Shown piece after piece: positions 1 to 6,885 of a DNA stretch of 13,030 bases. Each line of letters begins with the position of its first letter. The stretch's first letter is position 1. The notes under the pieces are model-generated. The model worked only from the letters and a program-made list of their open reading frames with translations. It had not been told where the DNA came from and made no database searches. Origin of the DNA: a bacterium (lineage in GTDB: Bacteria; Spirochaetota; UBA4802; UBA5550); NCBI GenBank assembly GCA_024224995.1, contig JAAENB010000750.1, positions 1 to 13,030 on the forward strand, given 5' to 3'. The position numbers were made by a program, and so were the translations under genes.

Positions 1-120
1 GAAGAACTCAAGGAAAAGAAAACCCTGCCCTCAATTCTCTATACGCAGCTCCTGGGGTTAAGCCTGGGTCTTTCTGAAAAAGTTCTGGGGCTGGAAAAAA
101 ACGCGATTCCGTTTAAATAG
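1..120 (+). CDS. C-terminal fragment of an HdrB-like (heterodisulfide reductase subunit B) protein
   Basis: This is an open frame from the first base to a TAG stop, so only the last 39 residues are visible and the start lies outside the window. The tail has the pattern LPSILYTQLLGLSLGLS, then a short Glu/Lys-rich end finishing in IPFK. That resembles the conserved end of HdrB / CCG-domain proteins (typically LYxTQLxGLALGL). In that family the CCG domains bind an unusual iron-sulfur cluster and take part in disulfide or ferredoxin-linked electron transfer. The cysteine motifs themselves are upstream and cannot be checked here. The stop codon is the first triplet of the left arm of a 52-bp palindrome, and the gene converges on the histidine kinase. 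The family call rests on a short stretch, so it is moderate. Confidence 0.55.
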   Translation, partial: EELKEKKTLPSILYTQLLGLSLGLSEKVLGLEKNAIPFK

Positions 121-169
121 AATAAGGATGTAGAGACGCTGCATGCAGCGTCTCTACATCCTTATTCTA
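118..169. terminator. 52-bp perfect palindrome between convergent genes, probable bidirectional terminator
   Basis: Bases 118-143 are exactly the reverse complement of 144-169, centred on GCATGC. The left arm begins with the TAG stop of the HdrB-like gene. The right arm ends 5 bp before the histidine kinase stop (175-177). The inner part GTAGAGACGC...GCGTCTCTAC resembles widely dispersed REP-like palindromes. The outer 11-12 bp (TAGAATAAGGAT / ATCCTTATTCTA) is also perfectly mirrored. Transcripts from either gene would fold into a 26-bp stem with essentially no loop, or a small loop opened at the centre. No U-run follows on either strand, so its action as an intrinsic terminator is inferred from position and stem strength. 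Confidence 0.75.
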
Positions 170-174
170 CGTCT

Positions 175-2820
175 TTACTGTAAACCGCATACATCCTCTA
201 TATCTTTTACCAGGTCATGAAATTTATCAAGGCTGGTAGTAAGATTTTCCACATCAAAGTTTTCGGCTTTTTCAAGAATATCATCTGCCCAGGCAATAAC
301 ACAAACCTGTTTATGCCGGGCTCCTAATTCTTTTATTTTACAGGCAAAATCTTCAATGTCGGAAAAAATAAGTTTTCTTCGGACCTGGCGAAAAACAACA
401 AGTGAGTCGGTTTTTAAAATGCCCAGCAAATTATTGAGCAATTCCCTTTCCTCGGGATTTTCAGGGACAGCAACAGCATGTCGAACGTTATCTTTCGGGA
501 TTTCATCTTCATTCTTTTTTGTTTCCGGAACAGGAGGTTCGTAGGATTCCTTTACCGTATGAGGCAGAAAACGCATTAATTCCGATAAAAGATCTTTCCG
601 GTTAACCGGTTTTCTGAGGTAGCCATTGGCTCCGGAGCTTTTAATCTTGTTTTCATCATCTTTCAGGGCGTACGCGGTAATCGCGATTACCGGGATCTTT
701 TCCAGTTCGGGATCGCTTTTAAGTATATTCAGCACTTCATACCCGTCCATTACCGGCATTTTCATATCCAGCAGAATAAGATCGGGACGATATTCCCTGG
801 TTAGCTGAACAACCTCTTTTCCGTTTGCCGCTTCAATTATACTAATTTCCGGGGATTCCAGGTAGCCTTCAAGCAGCAAGCGGTTAAATTCGATATCATC
901 AGCAACAATGATAAGTGCTTTTTCAAAATCAACCGAATCAATACAAATATTCCCCAGACCGTCTTTAAGAACCGTCAATGAAGCAACCGCAACATCTTTT
1001 AACATAACCATGAAGCGGCTTCCTTTCCCTCTTTCACTCTCCAGGGAAATTTCTCCGCCCATAATTTCAACCAATCGTTTTACAATTGCCAATCCCAGGC
1101 CGGTTCCGCCATACCGGGCAGTGTTCTGCCCTCTTTGTTGATGAAATTCATCGAAAATATTTTCTTTCTGATCTTCGGAAATACCAATTCCCGTATCTTC
1201 CACCAGGAAGGTGATATTCAGCAATTTTTCATTTATATTTTCAGCATTGGTTTTTTCTCTTATGGCCGATAATTTAACCCTGCCTTTTCCGGTAAATTTA
1301 ACCGCATTGCCAACCAGGTTAAAAAGAATCTGACGCAGCCGCACTTCATCAAGTAAAAGACTCTCCGGCAATAAGGGGCCAATTTCTATTTGAAATTCCA
1401 GCCCTTTTTCCTTGATCTTTTGAGAGAATACCTGCTGTATTTCCTTAAAAATAGAATACAAATCCACAGAACTATATTGAAGCTTCAGTTTCCCAGATTC
1501 TATTTTTGACAGGTCCAGGATATCATTAATAAGATTAAGAAGTGTTTTTCCACTCGAAGAGATTGCGTAAAGATACTTTTTCTGCTGTTCTCCTTCAACA
1601 AGGTTTTCCAGCAAATCCGTAAAGCCGAGAATGGCGTTCATTGGGGTCCGGATCTCATGGCTCATGTTCGCAAGGAACTCACTTTTGGTTTGAGCGGCAG
1701 CTTCTGCCGCTTCTTTCGCTATCTTTAATTCTTGTGAACGCTTTCGTTCGGATATATCTTCTACAATCCCTTCGTAATAGAGCAGTTCCCCTTCTTCGTC
1801 CAGAACAGGGTGTGAATTCATTGATACGGGGATTATACTTCCGTCTTTTCGATAGACCAGGGTCTCAAAATTTTTCGCGTGTCCCTGCCCCTTTATAAGA
1901 TCTTGAAGCAATTCCTGGTGTGTTGGCCGCACAAAAAGCTGTGCTTCAGTGTCAATGATGCTCCGGATCAGGTCATCAGGGGAATCATATCCCAGAAGCC
2001 GGGCCATAGCCGGGTTTGCCGTTACTAAGGGACCGCGAGGCATATTTTGAAAAATTCCTTCCGTAGAATTTTCAAATATTGAGCGGTATTTTTTTTCCGC
2101 TTTCTTCAACTCCTCCTCAACCTTGTTCCGTTCGGCTATATAATTTTGCAGTTCCAACCCCATCCTGTTAAAGGCAGTTGCAAGATGTCCAATCTCGTCA
2201 TCTCTTTTTACTGTAATTCGCTCATTAAATGAGCGCGAATAACTGATCCGTTCTACTGCTTTTGAAAATCGTGTTATTGGATCGATAATAATTTTCGCAA
2301 ATCCATAATAAAATAAGGGAACCGCGAATAACAGTACTACTAGTAATATTATCAAACTGTAAAGTATCATCTCCCATATTTTGCTATTGATTGCTTCCTT
2401 ATTGATCCCCACATGAATTGTTCCGATATTTTCTTCCATCCGGATAATGGTAAGCGCGGACTCATAATAATCTCCGTTTTCAGGGGTTAGCTTACCAACA
2501 GAGCTCTCATTATTATGATAGAGAATCTTTAAATCTTTACCCGTTATAAAACAATAGTTTATATCATTATTCCGCGTCACTATATTCCGAAGAAAAGAAT
2601 TCATTCCGTCAAAAGAATCCAATGGGAAAGAATCCAGGTTTTTAGCAACGATAGAGTTAATGTTTTGCGCAATAGTATATGATTTTTGTTCCAGGGAATT
2701 CTTGTAAAAAAATCGAAACGAAAGTATGTTAAATATGGAGTTTACGGCAATTGCAATAATTAACACAGACAGGACTACCTGCATCAACCTGATCTTAATG
2801 CTGACTTTTTTTAATTTCAT
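175..2820 (-). CDS. Membrane hybrid sensor histidine kinase (HAMP-PAS-HisKA-HATPase-receiver)
   Basis: This 881-residue protein senses a signal, autophosphorylates on His and passes phosphate to its own receiver. Visible order: transmembrane helix ~12-34; extracytoplasmic sensor ~35-150; second helix ~151-175; HAMP ~172-228; short coiled coil ~228-245; PAS/PAC ~243-360 with the closing [11 protein letters not shown]; HisKA with SHEIRTPMN and phosphoacceptor His388; HATPase with N-box Asn501/Asn505, G1 EDTGIGIS (541-548) and G2 [10 protein letters not shown] (571-580). The receiver spans ~634-752 with acidic pair Asp641/Asp642, phosphoacceptor Asp685, Thr715 and Lys737. A linker rich in Pro/Glu/Lys leads to a helical tail (~785-881) that is the size of an HPt domain but has no HxxKG motif. 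All catalytic residues needed for kinase and receiver appear intact. The ATG start gives a sensible positively charged N-terminus before the first helix. The ribosome site is weak (GAAGAA about 10 bases upstream). No separate response regulator lies nearby, so the output partner is unknown. Confidence 0.93.
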   Translation of the reverse strand: MKLKKVSIKIRLMQVVLSVLIIAIAVNSIFNILSFRFFYKNSLEQKSYTIAQNINSIVAKNLDSFPLDSFDGMNSFLRNIVTRNNDINYCFITGKDLKILYHNNESSVGKLTPENGDYYESALTIIRMEENIGTIHVGINKEAINSKIWEMILYSLIILLVVLLFAVPLFYYGFAKIIIDPITRFSKAVERISYSRSFNERITVKRDDEIGHLATAFNRMGLELQNYIAERNKVEEELKKAEKKYRSIFENSTEGIFQNMPRGPLVTANPAMARLLGYDSPDDLIRSIIDTEAQLFVRPTHQELLQDLIKGQGHAKNFETLVYRKDGSIIPVSMNSHPVLDEEGELLYYEGIVEDISERKRSQELKIAKEAAEAAAQTKSEFLANMSHEIRTPMNAILGFTDLLENLVEGEQQKKYLYAISSSGKTLLNLINDILDLSKIESGKLKLQYSSVDLYSIFKEIQQVFSQKIKEKGLEFQIEIGPLLPESLLLDEVRLRQILFNLVGNAVKFTGKGRVKLSAIREKTNAENINEKLLNITFLVEDTGIGISEDQKENIFDEFHQQRGQNTARYGGTGLGLAIVKRLVEIMGGEISLESERGKGSRFMVMLKDVAVASLTVLKDGLGNICIDSVDFEKALIIVADDIEFNRLLLEGYLESPEISIIEAANGKEVVQLTREYRPDLILLDMKMPVMDGYEVLNILKSDPELEKIPVIAITAYALKDDENKIKSSGANGYLRKPVNRKDLLSELMRFLPHTVKESYEPPVPETKKNEDEIPKDNVRHAVAVPENPEERELLNNLLGILKTDSLVVFRQVRRKLIFSDIEDFACKIKELGARHKQVCVIAWADDILEKAENFDVENLTTSLDKFHDLVKDIEDVCGLQ

Positions 2821-2862
2821 TGACTATTCTTCTATAACTCCCTGTATTTTGGGCCTGCTTTT

Positions 2863-2890
2863 ATTATAATAAATTATATCTGCAAAACAA
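2863..2890 (-). promoter_or_regulatory. Candidate sigma-70 type promoter for the histidine kinase
   Basis: On the minus strand, TTGTTT (2885-2890) is followed after 16 bp by a perfect TATAAT (2863-2868). That places the transcript start about 50 bases upstream of the kinase ATG. A second TATAAT overlaps at 2873-2878 and could be an alternative -10 box. The -35 box matches only its TTG, so the assignment rests mainly on the -10. Confidence 0.4.
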
Positions 2891-2995
2891 TCAACAAAAA
2901 AAGTATTCTTGTTAAAAGATGTCAATATTTTCTAAAATAGACATTATTATGTTTAGTATATAGCGTTGCCCGTACGCCATGCCGCAGGAGACCGG

Positions 2996-3036
2996 TTTTA
3001 ATTTAAAAAATTGATTTAAATTATTTTAAATTAAAA
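2996..3036. repeat. AT-only inverted repeat, 13-bp perfect arms
   Basis: TTTTAATTTAAAA (2996-3008) is repeated as its exact reverse complement TTTTAAATTAAAA (3024-3036) across a 15-bp spacer. In such AT-rich DNA some symmetry is expected by chance, though 13 of 13 is long. It could be a protein-binding site (for example for a nucleoid or AT-hook type protein), a cruciform, or a 5' transcript structure. No function can be assigned from sequence alone. Confidence 0.5.
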
Positions 3037-3070
3037 AAATATAAATTGTTATAGACAGCCAAATGGGGTC

Positions 3071-3098
3071 CTGACATTAAAGTTATAACTGTGATAAT
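3071..3098 (+). promoter_or_regulatory. Candidate promoter for the small basic protein gene
   Basis: CTGACA (3071-3076, five of six matches to TTGACA) and GATAAT (3093-3098, five of six matches to TATAAT) are separated by 16 bp. A TG sits directly ahead of one base before the -10 (TGTGATAAT), giving an extended -10. It predicts a roughly 108-base, AT-rich 5' leader before the ATG at 3213. Confidence 0.5.
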
Positions 3099-3212
3099 CC
3101 GAAATTGATAATAGAACAGTGCAACGGTTACTTCAGTTTCGTTAAGCGCAATAAACATTTTTTAAAAATATATTATTGAAAATTTTTTAATTTTACTAAG
3201 GAGAAATATAAT

Positions 3213-3431
3213 ATGGCTGCAAAATCATCAAAAAGTCTACAGGCTGCTATTGCAAAAAAACAAGAGAAGATCGGGAAATTAACTAACGACCTTAAAGCTG
3301 AAAAGCTTGCTGTTGCTGAAATCAAAAAACAGCTCCAGGTAGCAAAAAAAGAAGAAGCAGAAGCAAAGAAAGCCGCTGCTGCGAAGAAAAAAGCTGCTGC
3401 GAAAAAGAAAGCATCCAAGAAGAAGAAGTAA
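3213..3431 (+). CDS. Small Lys/Ala-rich basic protein, histone-H1-like
   Basis: This 72-residue protein has 24 lysines and 19 alanines and no cysteine, histidine or tryptophan. Residues ~8-48 form a charged heptad-like helix suggestive of a coiled coil. Residues ~45-72 are a run of AAKKK-type repeats ending in ASKKKK, as in bacterial H1-like DNA-binding tails. A strong ribosome site (AAGGAG, 3198-3203) sits 9 bases before the ATG, so this is a real gene despite its low complexity; the long frames on the opposite strand are mirror images of the repeats. The likely role is nucleic acid binding or chromosome compaction, inferred from composition only. A ribosome-associated or RNA-binding role is equally possible. 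It is followed by a hairpin and then the separately promoted cyclase gene. Confidence 0.8.
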   Translation: MAAKSSKSLQAAIAKKQEKIGKLTNDLKAEKLAVAEIKKQLQVAKKEEAEAKKAAAAKKKAAAKKKASKKKK

Positions 3432-3451
3432 TTTTTTCACTGATGTTAAAA

Positions 3452-3485
3452 AAGATATGCCGGGGAAAATTTTCCCGGCGATCTT
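3452..3485 (+). terminator. Hairpin downstream of the small basic protein gene
   Basis: The stem GCCGGG (3459-3464) / CCCGGC (3474-3479) encloses GAAAATTTT. It is extended by outer arms AAGAT (3452-3456) / ATCTT (3481-3485) with a small asymmetric internal loop. It lies about 20 bases after the stop codon. The 3' flank is only moderately T-rich (CTTCCTTCT), so efficiency is uncertain, but the position and GC stem suit an intrinsic terminator. Confidence 0.65.
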
Positions 3486-3551
3486 CCTTCTAAACTTACC
3501 ATAAAATCCTTTCTCTCGCAAAACCATCTCTAAAAACTAACAAAATGCAGC

Positions 3552-3578
3552 TTGACAGACTGCTTATACTATGATTAT
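3552..3578 (+). promoter_or_regulatory. Candidate promoter for the adenylate cyclase gene
   Basis: A perfect TTGACA (3552-3557) lies 59 bases upstream of the cyclase ATG. The -10 is less clear. GATTAT (3573-3578) at 15 bp spacing is the best match; TATGAT (3570-3575) is a better box but only 12 bp away. The presence of a promoter here is likely; the exact -10 is not settled. Confidence 0.4.
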
Positions 3579-3616
3579 TAACTGAAGTAAAAGAATTTAA
3601 AGGAGATTTTGCTCAT

Positions 3617-5158
3617 ATGCGAGCTTTAAAGATAATTTTTTTGCTGACCCTTGCTTCAGCAGGGGCAAATACTATTGGCTTACTATTTTCAAATTTCAAT
3701 ACTGCCATAAAATTCAATACTCTTTTAAGTTCCGTAAACGGTATGCAGGAATTATTTGATACGACTGCAAATATTAGAATGTACATAAATTACACCGCGT
3801 TTTCACTTATTAGTATTGTTTCTACTCTTTACAACTGGCCCATTCTTAAATTCCTTTATAAAAGGGATGCGCATTTTTCCCGGGAATATCATGTTAAAAT
3901 AAAAAGACGTACTATTAATATGCCCCTTGTCCTGAGCCTTTTCGCCGCATTGCCATGGATTATTGGACCGGTTATAATACATTTTAACGCGAGTGACAAT
4001 CCCTTTACTATTCATATCATTACAACATCACTAACTGCCGGGGCTGTAACCATTATCGCAAATTATTTATTACTTGATATGATTTTACGGTTCTATCTTA
4101 TGCGATACATATTTCCGGAGGGAAAACTGCGTGGTGTTCAGGGTTCTTATCGCATTAAATTATCGAGCAGGATGCTTTTATTTGCTGCTGCCATATCTAT
4201 TTTACCACTAATTGCCTATCATGAGTATCTTCTTGGTGCTCTTTTACAGGTCAACCACGGAATTGACGGGAAAACCGTTATTACCGAATTCACCAACAAC
4301 AGCAGGTACCTGTTAATTGCTTTTATTTTAATTGCCCTGGGGCTAACGTTTACTCTTTCCCGGTCTTTTTCATCCCCCCTGGTTAATATGGAAAAAATGA
4401 CTGCCTGTATTGAAGAAGAAGATTATTCCAAAAGAGTAAAAGTTGTTTCTAACGATGAAATTGGTGTCCTGGGAGACTCAATGAACATGATGATGGACGG
4501 TTTAAAAGATAAAGCCCGTATCCTTACGGAATTTGGGCGCATTGTTGATCCTGCTGTTCGTGATTATATTTTAAAAGATGAGTCCCGTCTTGCGGGTCAG
4601 CAGAAAAACGTTGTTGTTCTTTTTTCGGATATCCGTTCTTTTACCACTCTTTCCGAAAACATGCCGCCGGAACAGGTTTTTGATCTTCTTAACAGGCACT
4701 TTACCAATCTTTCGGGTATTATTTCCGGTTTTGACGGATACGTTGATAAATTTATTGGCGATGCTGTTATGGCTGTATTCGGTCTTTTCGATGACCATGA
4801 TCTTTCTTTTCACGCGGTCAATGCGGTGCGCGCCTGTGTTGCTATTCGGGAGAAACAGGCTCTTTTTAACCAAACGCTCGCGGCTGAGAACAAAACAGCT
4901 GTTAACATCGGCATGGGGCTCCATGCCGGAGAAGTTCTTGCCGGGAAACTCGGCTCCGAAGACCGTCATGATTATACGGTTATTGGAGACACGGTCAATG
5001 TGGCATCACGAGTAGAATCATTGTGCAAAAAACTTGATACGGATATTCTCATTACGGGTGAAGTTTTTAAACTTTGTTCTAATGAATTTCAAAGCCTTGA
5101 GAGCCTAAAAGTCCGGGTTAAAGGGCGTGAGGAACCGGTTGTTCTTCATAAGATCTAA
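3617..5158 (+). CDS. Membrane-bound class III adenylate cyclase with HAMP domain
   Basis: This 513-residue enzyme is predicted to convert ATP to cAMP at the inner membrane face. The N-terminal ~250 residues hold about six hydrophobic segments (near 3-25, 57-80, 101-122, 132-162, 184-206, 230-248), with no large soluble sensor domain apart from the loops. HAMP follows at ~245-300 and the cyclase domain at ~328-513. The catalytic set is visible: metal-binding Asp338 (FSDIRSFT) and Asp382 (FIGDAVMAVFG), adenine-specifying Lys378, and transition-state residues Asn461 and Arg465 (NVASR). The second base-selecting position is Thr454 (HDYTVIGD), as in class IIIb cyclases, rather than Asp. The family predicts homodimer activity, since all residues are in one chain. 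AGGAG (3601-3605) sits 11 bases before the ATG. It stands alone between a hairpin and the HIT gene promoter. No cAMP receptor protein gene is in the window. Confidence 0.93.
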   Translation: MRALKIIFLLTLASAGANTIGLLFSNFNTAIKFNTLLSSVNGMQELFDTTANIRMYINYTAFSLISIVSTLYNWPILKFLYKRDAHFSREYHVKIKRRTINMPLVLSLFAALPWIIGPVIIHFNASDNPFTIHIITTSLTAGAVTIIANYLLLDMILRFYLMRYIFPEGKLRGVQGSYRIKLSSRMLLFAAAISILPLIAYHEYLLGALLQVNHGIDGKTVITEFTNNSRYLLIAFILIALGLTFTLSRSFSSPLVNMEKMTACIEEEDYSKRVKVVSNDEIGVLGDSMNMMMDGLKDKARILTEFGRIVDPAVRDYILKDESRLAGQQKNVVVLFSDIRSFTTLSENMPPEQVFDLLNRHFTNLSGIISGFDGYVDKFIGDAVMAVFGLFDDHDLSFHAVNAVRACVAIREKQALFNQTLAAENKTAVNIGMGLHAGEVLAGKLGSEDRHDYTVIGDTVNVASRVESLCKKLDTDILITGEVFKLCSNEFQSLESLKVRVKGREEPVVLHKI

Positions 5159-5171
5159 TCCCGGCTGGTTT

Positions 5172-5200
5172 TTGAAAAATTGATTGATTTTTTTTATAAA
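5172..5200 (+). promoter_or_regulatory. Strong candidate promoter for the HIT-MFS pair
   Basis: TTGAAA (5172-5177) and TATAAA (5195-5200) are separated by exactly 17 bp. Each differs from the sigma-70 consensus at one position. The predicted start (near 5207) leaves a leader of about 43 bases before the HIT ATG. Confidence 0.65.
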
Positions 5201-5204
5201 ATGC

Positions 5205-5223
5205 GTATCAATGTTGTATCAAT
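5205..5223 (+). promoter_or_regulatory. Tandem GTATCAAT repeats over the predicted transcript start, possible operator
   Basis: GTATCAAT occurs at 5205-5212 and again at 5216-5223, an 11-bp period close to one helical turn. It lies directly downstream of the -10 box. A regulator binding two direct half-sites on one DNA face here could block initiation. This is inferred from geometry alone; no regulator gene is adjacent. Confidence 0.35.
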
Positions 5224-5249
5224 AAAATATCACCACAGGAGTAAACACA

Positions 5250-5597
5250 ATGGGATGTCTCTTTTGTAATATAATCGAAGGTACCACTCCTTCAACAAAG
5301 GTCTATGAAAATGATAAGGTATACGCTTTTGAGGATATCAGTCCACAGGCTCCGGTTCATATCCTGGTTATCCATAAAGAACATACCAAAAACATAGATG
5401 AACTTTCCCCTGAAAACAGCTATATCATGTCGGATATTTTTCTCGCGGTTAAAGAAGTAGCAAAGATTAAAGGTATTGATGAAAAAGGCTACCGGGTTAT
5501 TATCAACAACGGTACTGCCGGCGGGCAGGTGGTCTGGCATCTTCATGTCCATATTATGGGCGGAAAAAAAAGCATGGGTCCCATGGTTCAGCAATAA
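5250..5597 (+). CDS. hinT: HIT-family purine nucleoside phosphoramidase (HinT-like)
   Basis: This 115-residue protein is close to the usual length of the Hint branch. Those small cytosolic homodimers hydrolyse adenosine phosphoramidates and adenylated lysine. The histidine triad is HLHVH (His97, His99, His101) within the segment GGQVVWHLHVHIMGG, the active-site signature with the catalytic central His99. The N-terminal CLFCNI and the middle segment FEDISPQAPVHILVI are also typical of the family. The ribosome site CAGGAG lies 8-9 bases ahead of the ATG. It is the first gene of a probable two-gene operon with the transporter, whose ATG follows the stop by 2 bases. The natural substrate of Hint proteins in bacteria is unclear, so a functional tie to the transporter cannot be drawn. 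Confidence 0.93.
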   Translation: MGCLFCNIIEGTTPSTKVYENDKVYAFEDISPQAPVHILVIHKEHTKNIDELSPENSYIMSDIFLAVKEVAKIKGIDEKGYRVIINNGTAGGQVVWHLHVHIMGGKKSMGPMVQQ

Positions 5598-5599
5598 AA

Positions 5600-6883
5600 A
5601 TGACACAAAATAAAAGACAATCCCGAATTTTTTATGGCTGGTGGGTCATCATCGCCTGTTCCTTGATAGGGCTTTTATCCGGCGCGTCCAGATTTTCTTT
5701 TACAATTTTCCTCCCTGTTTTGGAAAAAGATCTGGGCTGGACCAGAACCATGCTTGGATTTGGTCTTACCCTTCATTTATGGGTTTATGGATTTATTGTG
5801 GTTATTACCGGGTTTATCGTTGATAAATACGGAAGCCGATTGATCATGGCCATTGGCGGTGTTTTTATATTTTTCGGATTGCTGTTGACCTCAAAGATAA
5901 CAACAGTAACACAGTTTTATATCTATTATGGAATTATTCTGGCCATTGGCGTTGGATTTACATTCGCGGTTCCTGTTTACAGCACCGCGAGAAAATGGTT
6001 TGATAAAAAAGCAGGGACAGCATCCGCCATCGCTACCGCAGGTGTTGGAATGGGATTGGCAATAGTCGCGGTGGTAGCTCCTGACTTAATTAAAGTTTAT
6101 GGCTGGCGCGATAGCTGGTTTTTCATGGGGATTGCTATTGGAGCAGCTATTATAATAGCCGCGTTACTCATTGTTAGAAAAGATCCGGAAAGTATTGGTC
6201 TTTACCCGGACGGAATTCCCCCTCAAGCAACAGAAACCCCCTCTAATGAAAACGCCCCCTCTTTAATATGGAGTCTTCAGAAAGCGGCTAAAACACGTTC
6301 TTTTTGGTGTTTATTAGCAGCGTATATTCTCAATGGTATGACTTTGATGGGTATCCTGGGACATATCGCGGCCTGGGGTTACGATGTTGTCAATATGACA
6401 GGCGTCTCTATCGAAGACGCTATGCCTGAAATTAAATTATGTGTTTTCCTTATTTCGTTCAATACTGTCCTTGGCACCCTTACCGGAGGCCCCCTGTCCG
6501 ATAAGTTTGGCAGAAAAGCGATTTTCATCACTGCCTTTACTCTCTATGGTCTTAATTTTCTTTATTTAACAACCGTAGATTCGTTAACCGGCATTGTTAT
6601 TGGTGGAGGACTTGCAGGTTTTTTCATCGGTTTAAAACTCCCTTTATGGACAACAACCATAGGAGATATCTATGGCCGAAATTCAGTTGGTTCGCTTTTT
6701 GGAATTATTACCTTTGCTTCTGCTATGATTGGAGGCACGGGCCCGGTAATTTTCGGATGGATTTTTGACACATATAAAAGCTATAACCCGGCCTGGGTAC
6801 TCTCCAGCATATTGTGCGCAATAATTGTTCTTTTACTGGCGTTGGTTAAATATAAAAAATCACACTACTTACTAAAAAAATAA
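5600..6883 (+). CDS. Major facilitator superfamily transporter, OFA/monocarboxylate-like
   Basis: This 427-residue inner-membrane carrier has about 12 hydrophobic segments in two halves. They are split by a polar loop at ~192-228 rich in Pro, Glu and Asn. The N-terminal FYGWWVI and the signature GFIVDKYGSR (71-80) between helices 2 and 3 are visible. The mirrored GGPLSDKFGRK (296-306) in the second half confirms the MFS fold. The FYGWW start is characteristic of the oxalate-formate antiporter / monocarboxylate porter branch, so an organic anion substrate is likely but not determined. No ribosome site of its own is evident, and only 2 bases separate it from the HIT stop codon. Translational coupling is therefore likely. 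The 3' end overlaps in position with a possible decayed gene tail in another frame. Confidence 0.85.
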   Translation: MTQNKRQSRIFYGWWVIIACSLIGLLSGASRFSFTIFLPVLEKDLGWTRTMLGFGLTLHLWVYGFIVVITGFIVDKYGSRLIMAIGGVFIFFGLLLTSKITTVTQFYIYYGIILAIGVGFTFAVPVYSTARKWFDKKAGTASAIATAGVGMGLAIVAVVAPDLIKVYGWRDSWFFMGIAIGAAIIIAALLIVRKDPESIGLYPDGIPPQATETPSNENAPSLIWSLQKAAKTRSFWCLLAAYILNGMTLMGILGHIAAWGYDVVNMTGVSIEDAMPEIKLCVFLISFNTVLGTLTGGPLSDKFGRKAIFITAFTLYGLNFLYLTTVDSLTGIVIGGGLAGFFIGLKLPLWTTTIGDIYGRNSVGSLFGIITFASAMIGGTGPVIFGWIFDTYKSYNPAWVLSSILCAIIVLLLALVKYKKSHYLLKK

Positions 6884-6885
6884 TC

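Larger units (their letters stand above)
2821..3212. other. 392-bp divergent intergenic region without a recognisable gene
   Basis: This lies between the divergently transcribed histidine kinase and the small basic protein gene. It contains promoter candidates on both strands, a GC-rich island at about 2964-2996 inside AT-rich DNA, and an AT-only inverted repeat (2996-3036). A stretch at 3052-3080 (CCAAATGGGGTCCTGACATT) superficially resembles GGGGTC-type motifs seen near REP-associated transposase genes, but no transposase frame is present. I see no tRNA, conserved RNA or convincing short ORF here. Confidence 0.6.

Noticed and set aside
2820..2838. AGGGAG upstream of the kinase ATG as its ribosome site
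   Set aside because: It is about 17 bases from the ATG, too far for a normal site. The GAAGAA nearer the start is only a weak alternative.
3173..3527. Long open frames on the minus strand opposite the small basic protein gene
   Set aside because: They are mirror images of the AAKKK repeats (Phe/Ala/Leu/Ser-rich low-complexity products) and lack ribosome sites. The plus-strand gene has a strong one.
4578..5015. 145-codon plus-strand open frame inside the adenylate cyclase gene
   Set aside because: The cyclase frame carries all catalytic motifs through this region. The alternative product has no recognisable pattern and no ribosome site.
5128..5170. Possible hairpin after the adenylate cyclase stop using AACCGG and CCGGCTGGTT
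   Set aside because: Pairing is broken and part of it is self-complementary on each side; I cannot support a terminator here.
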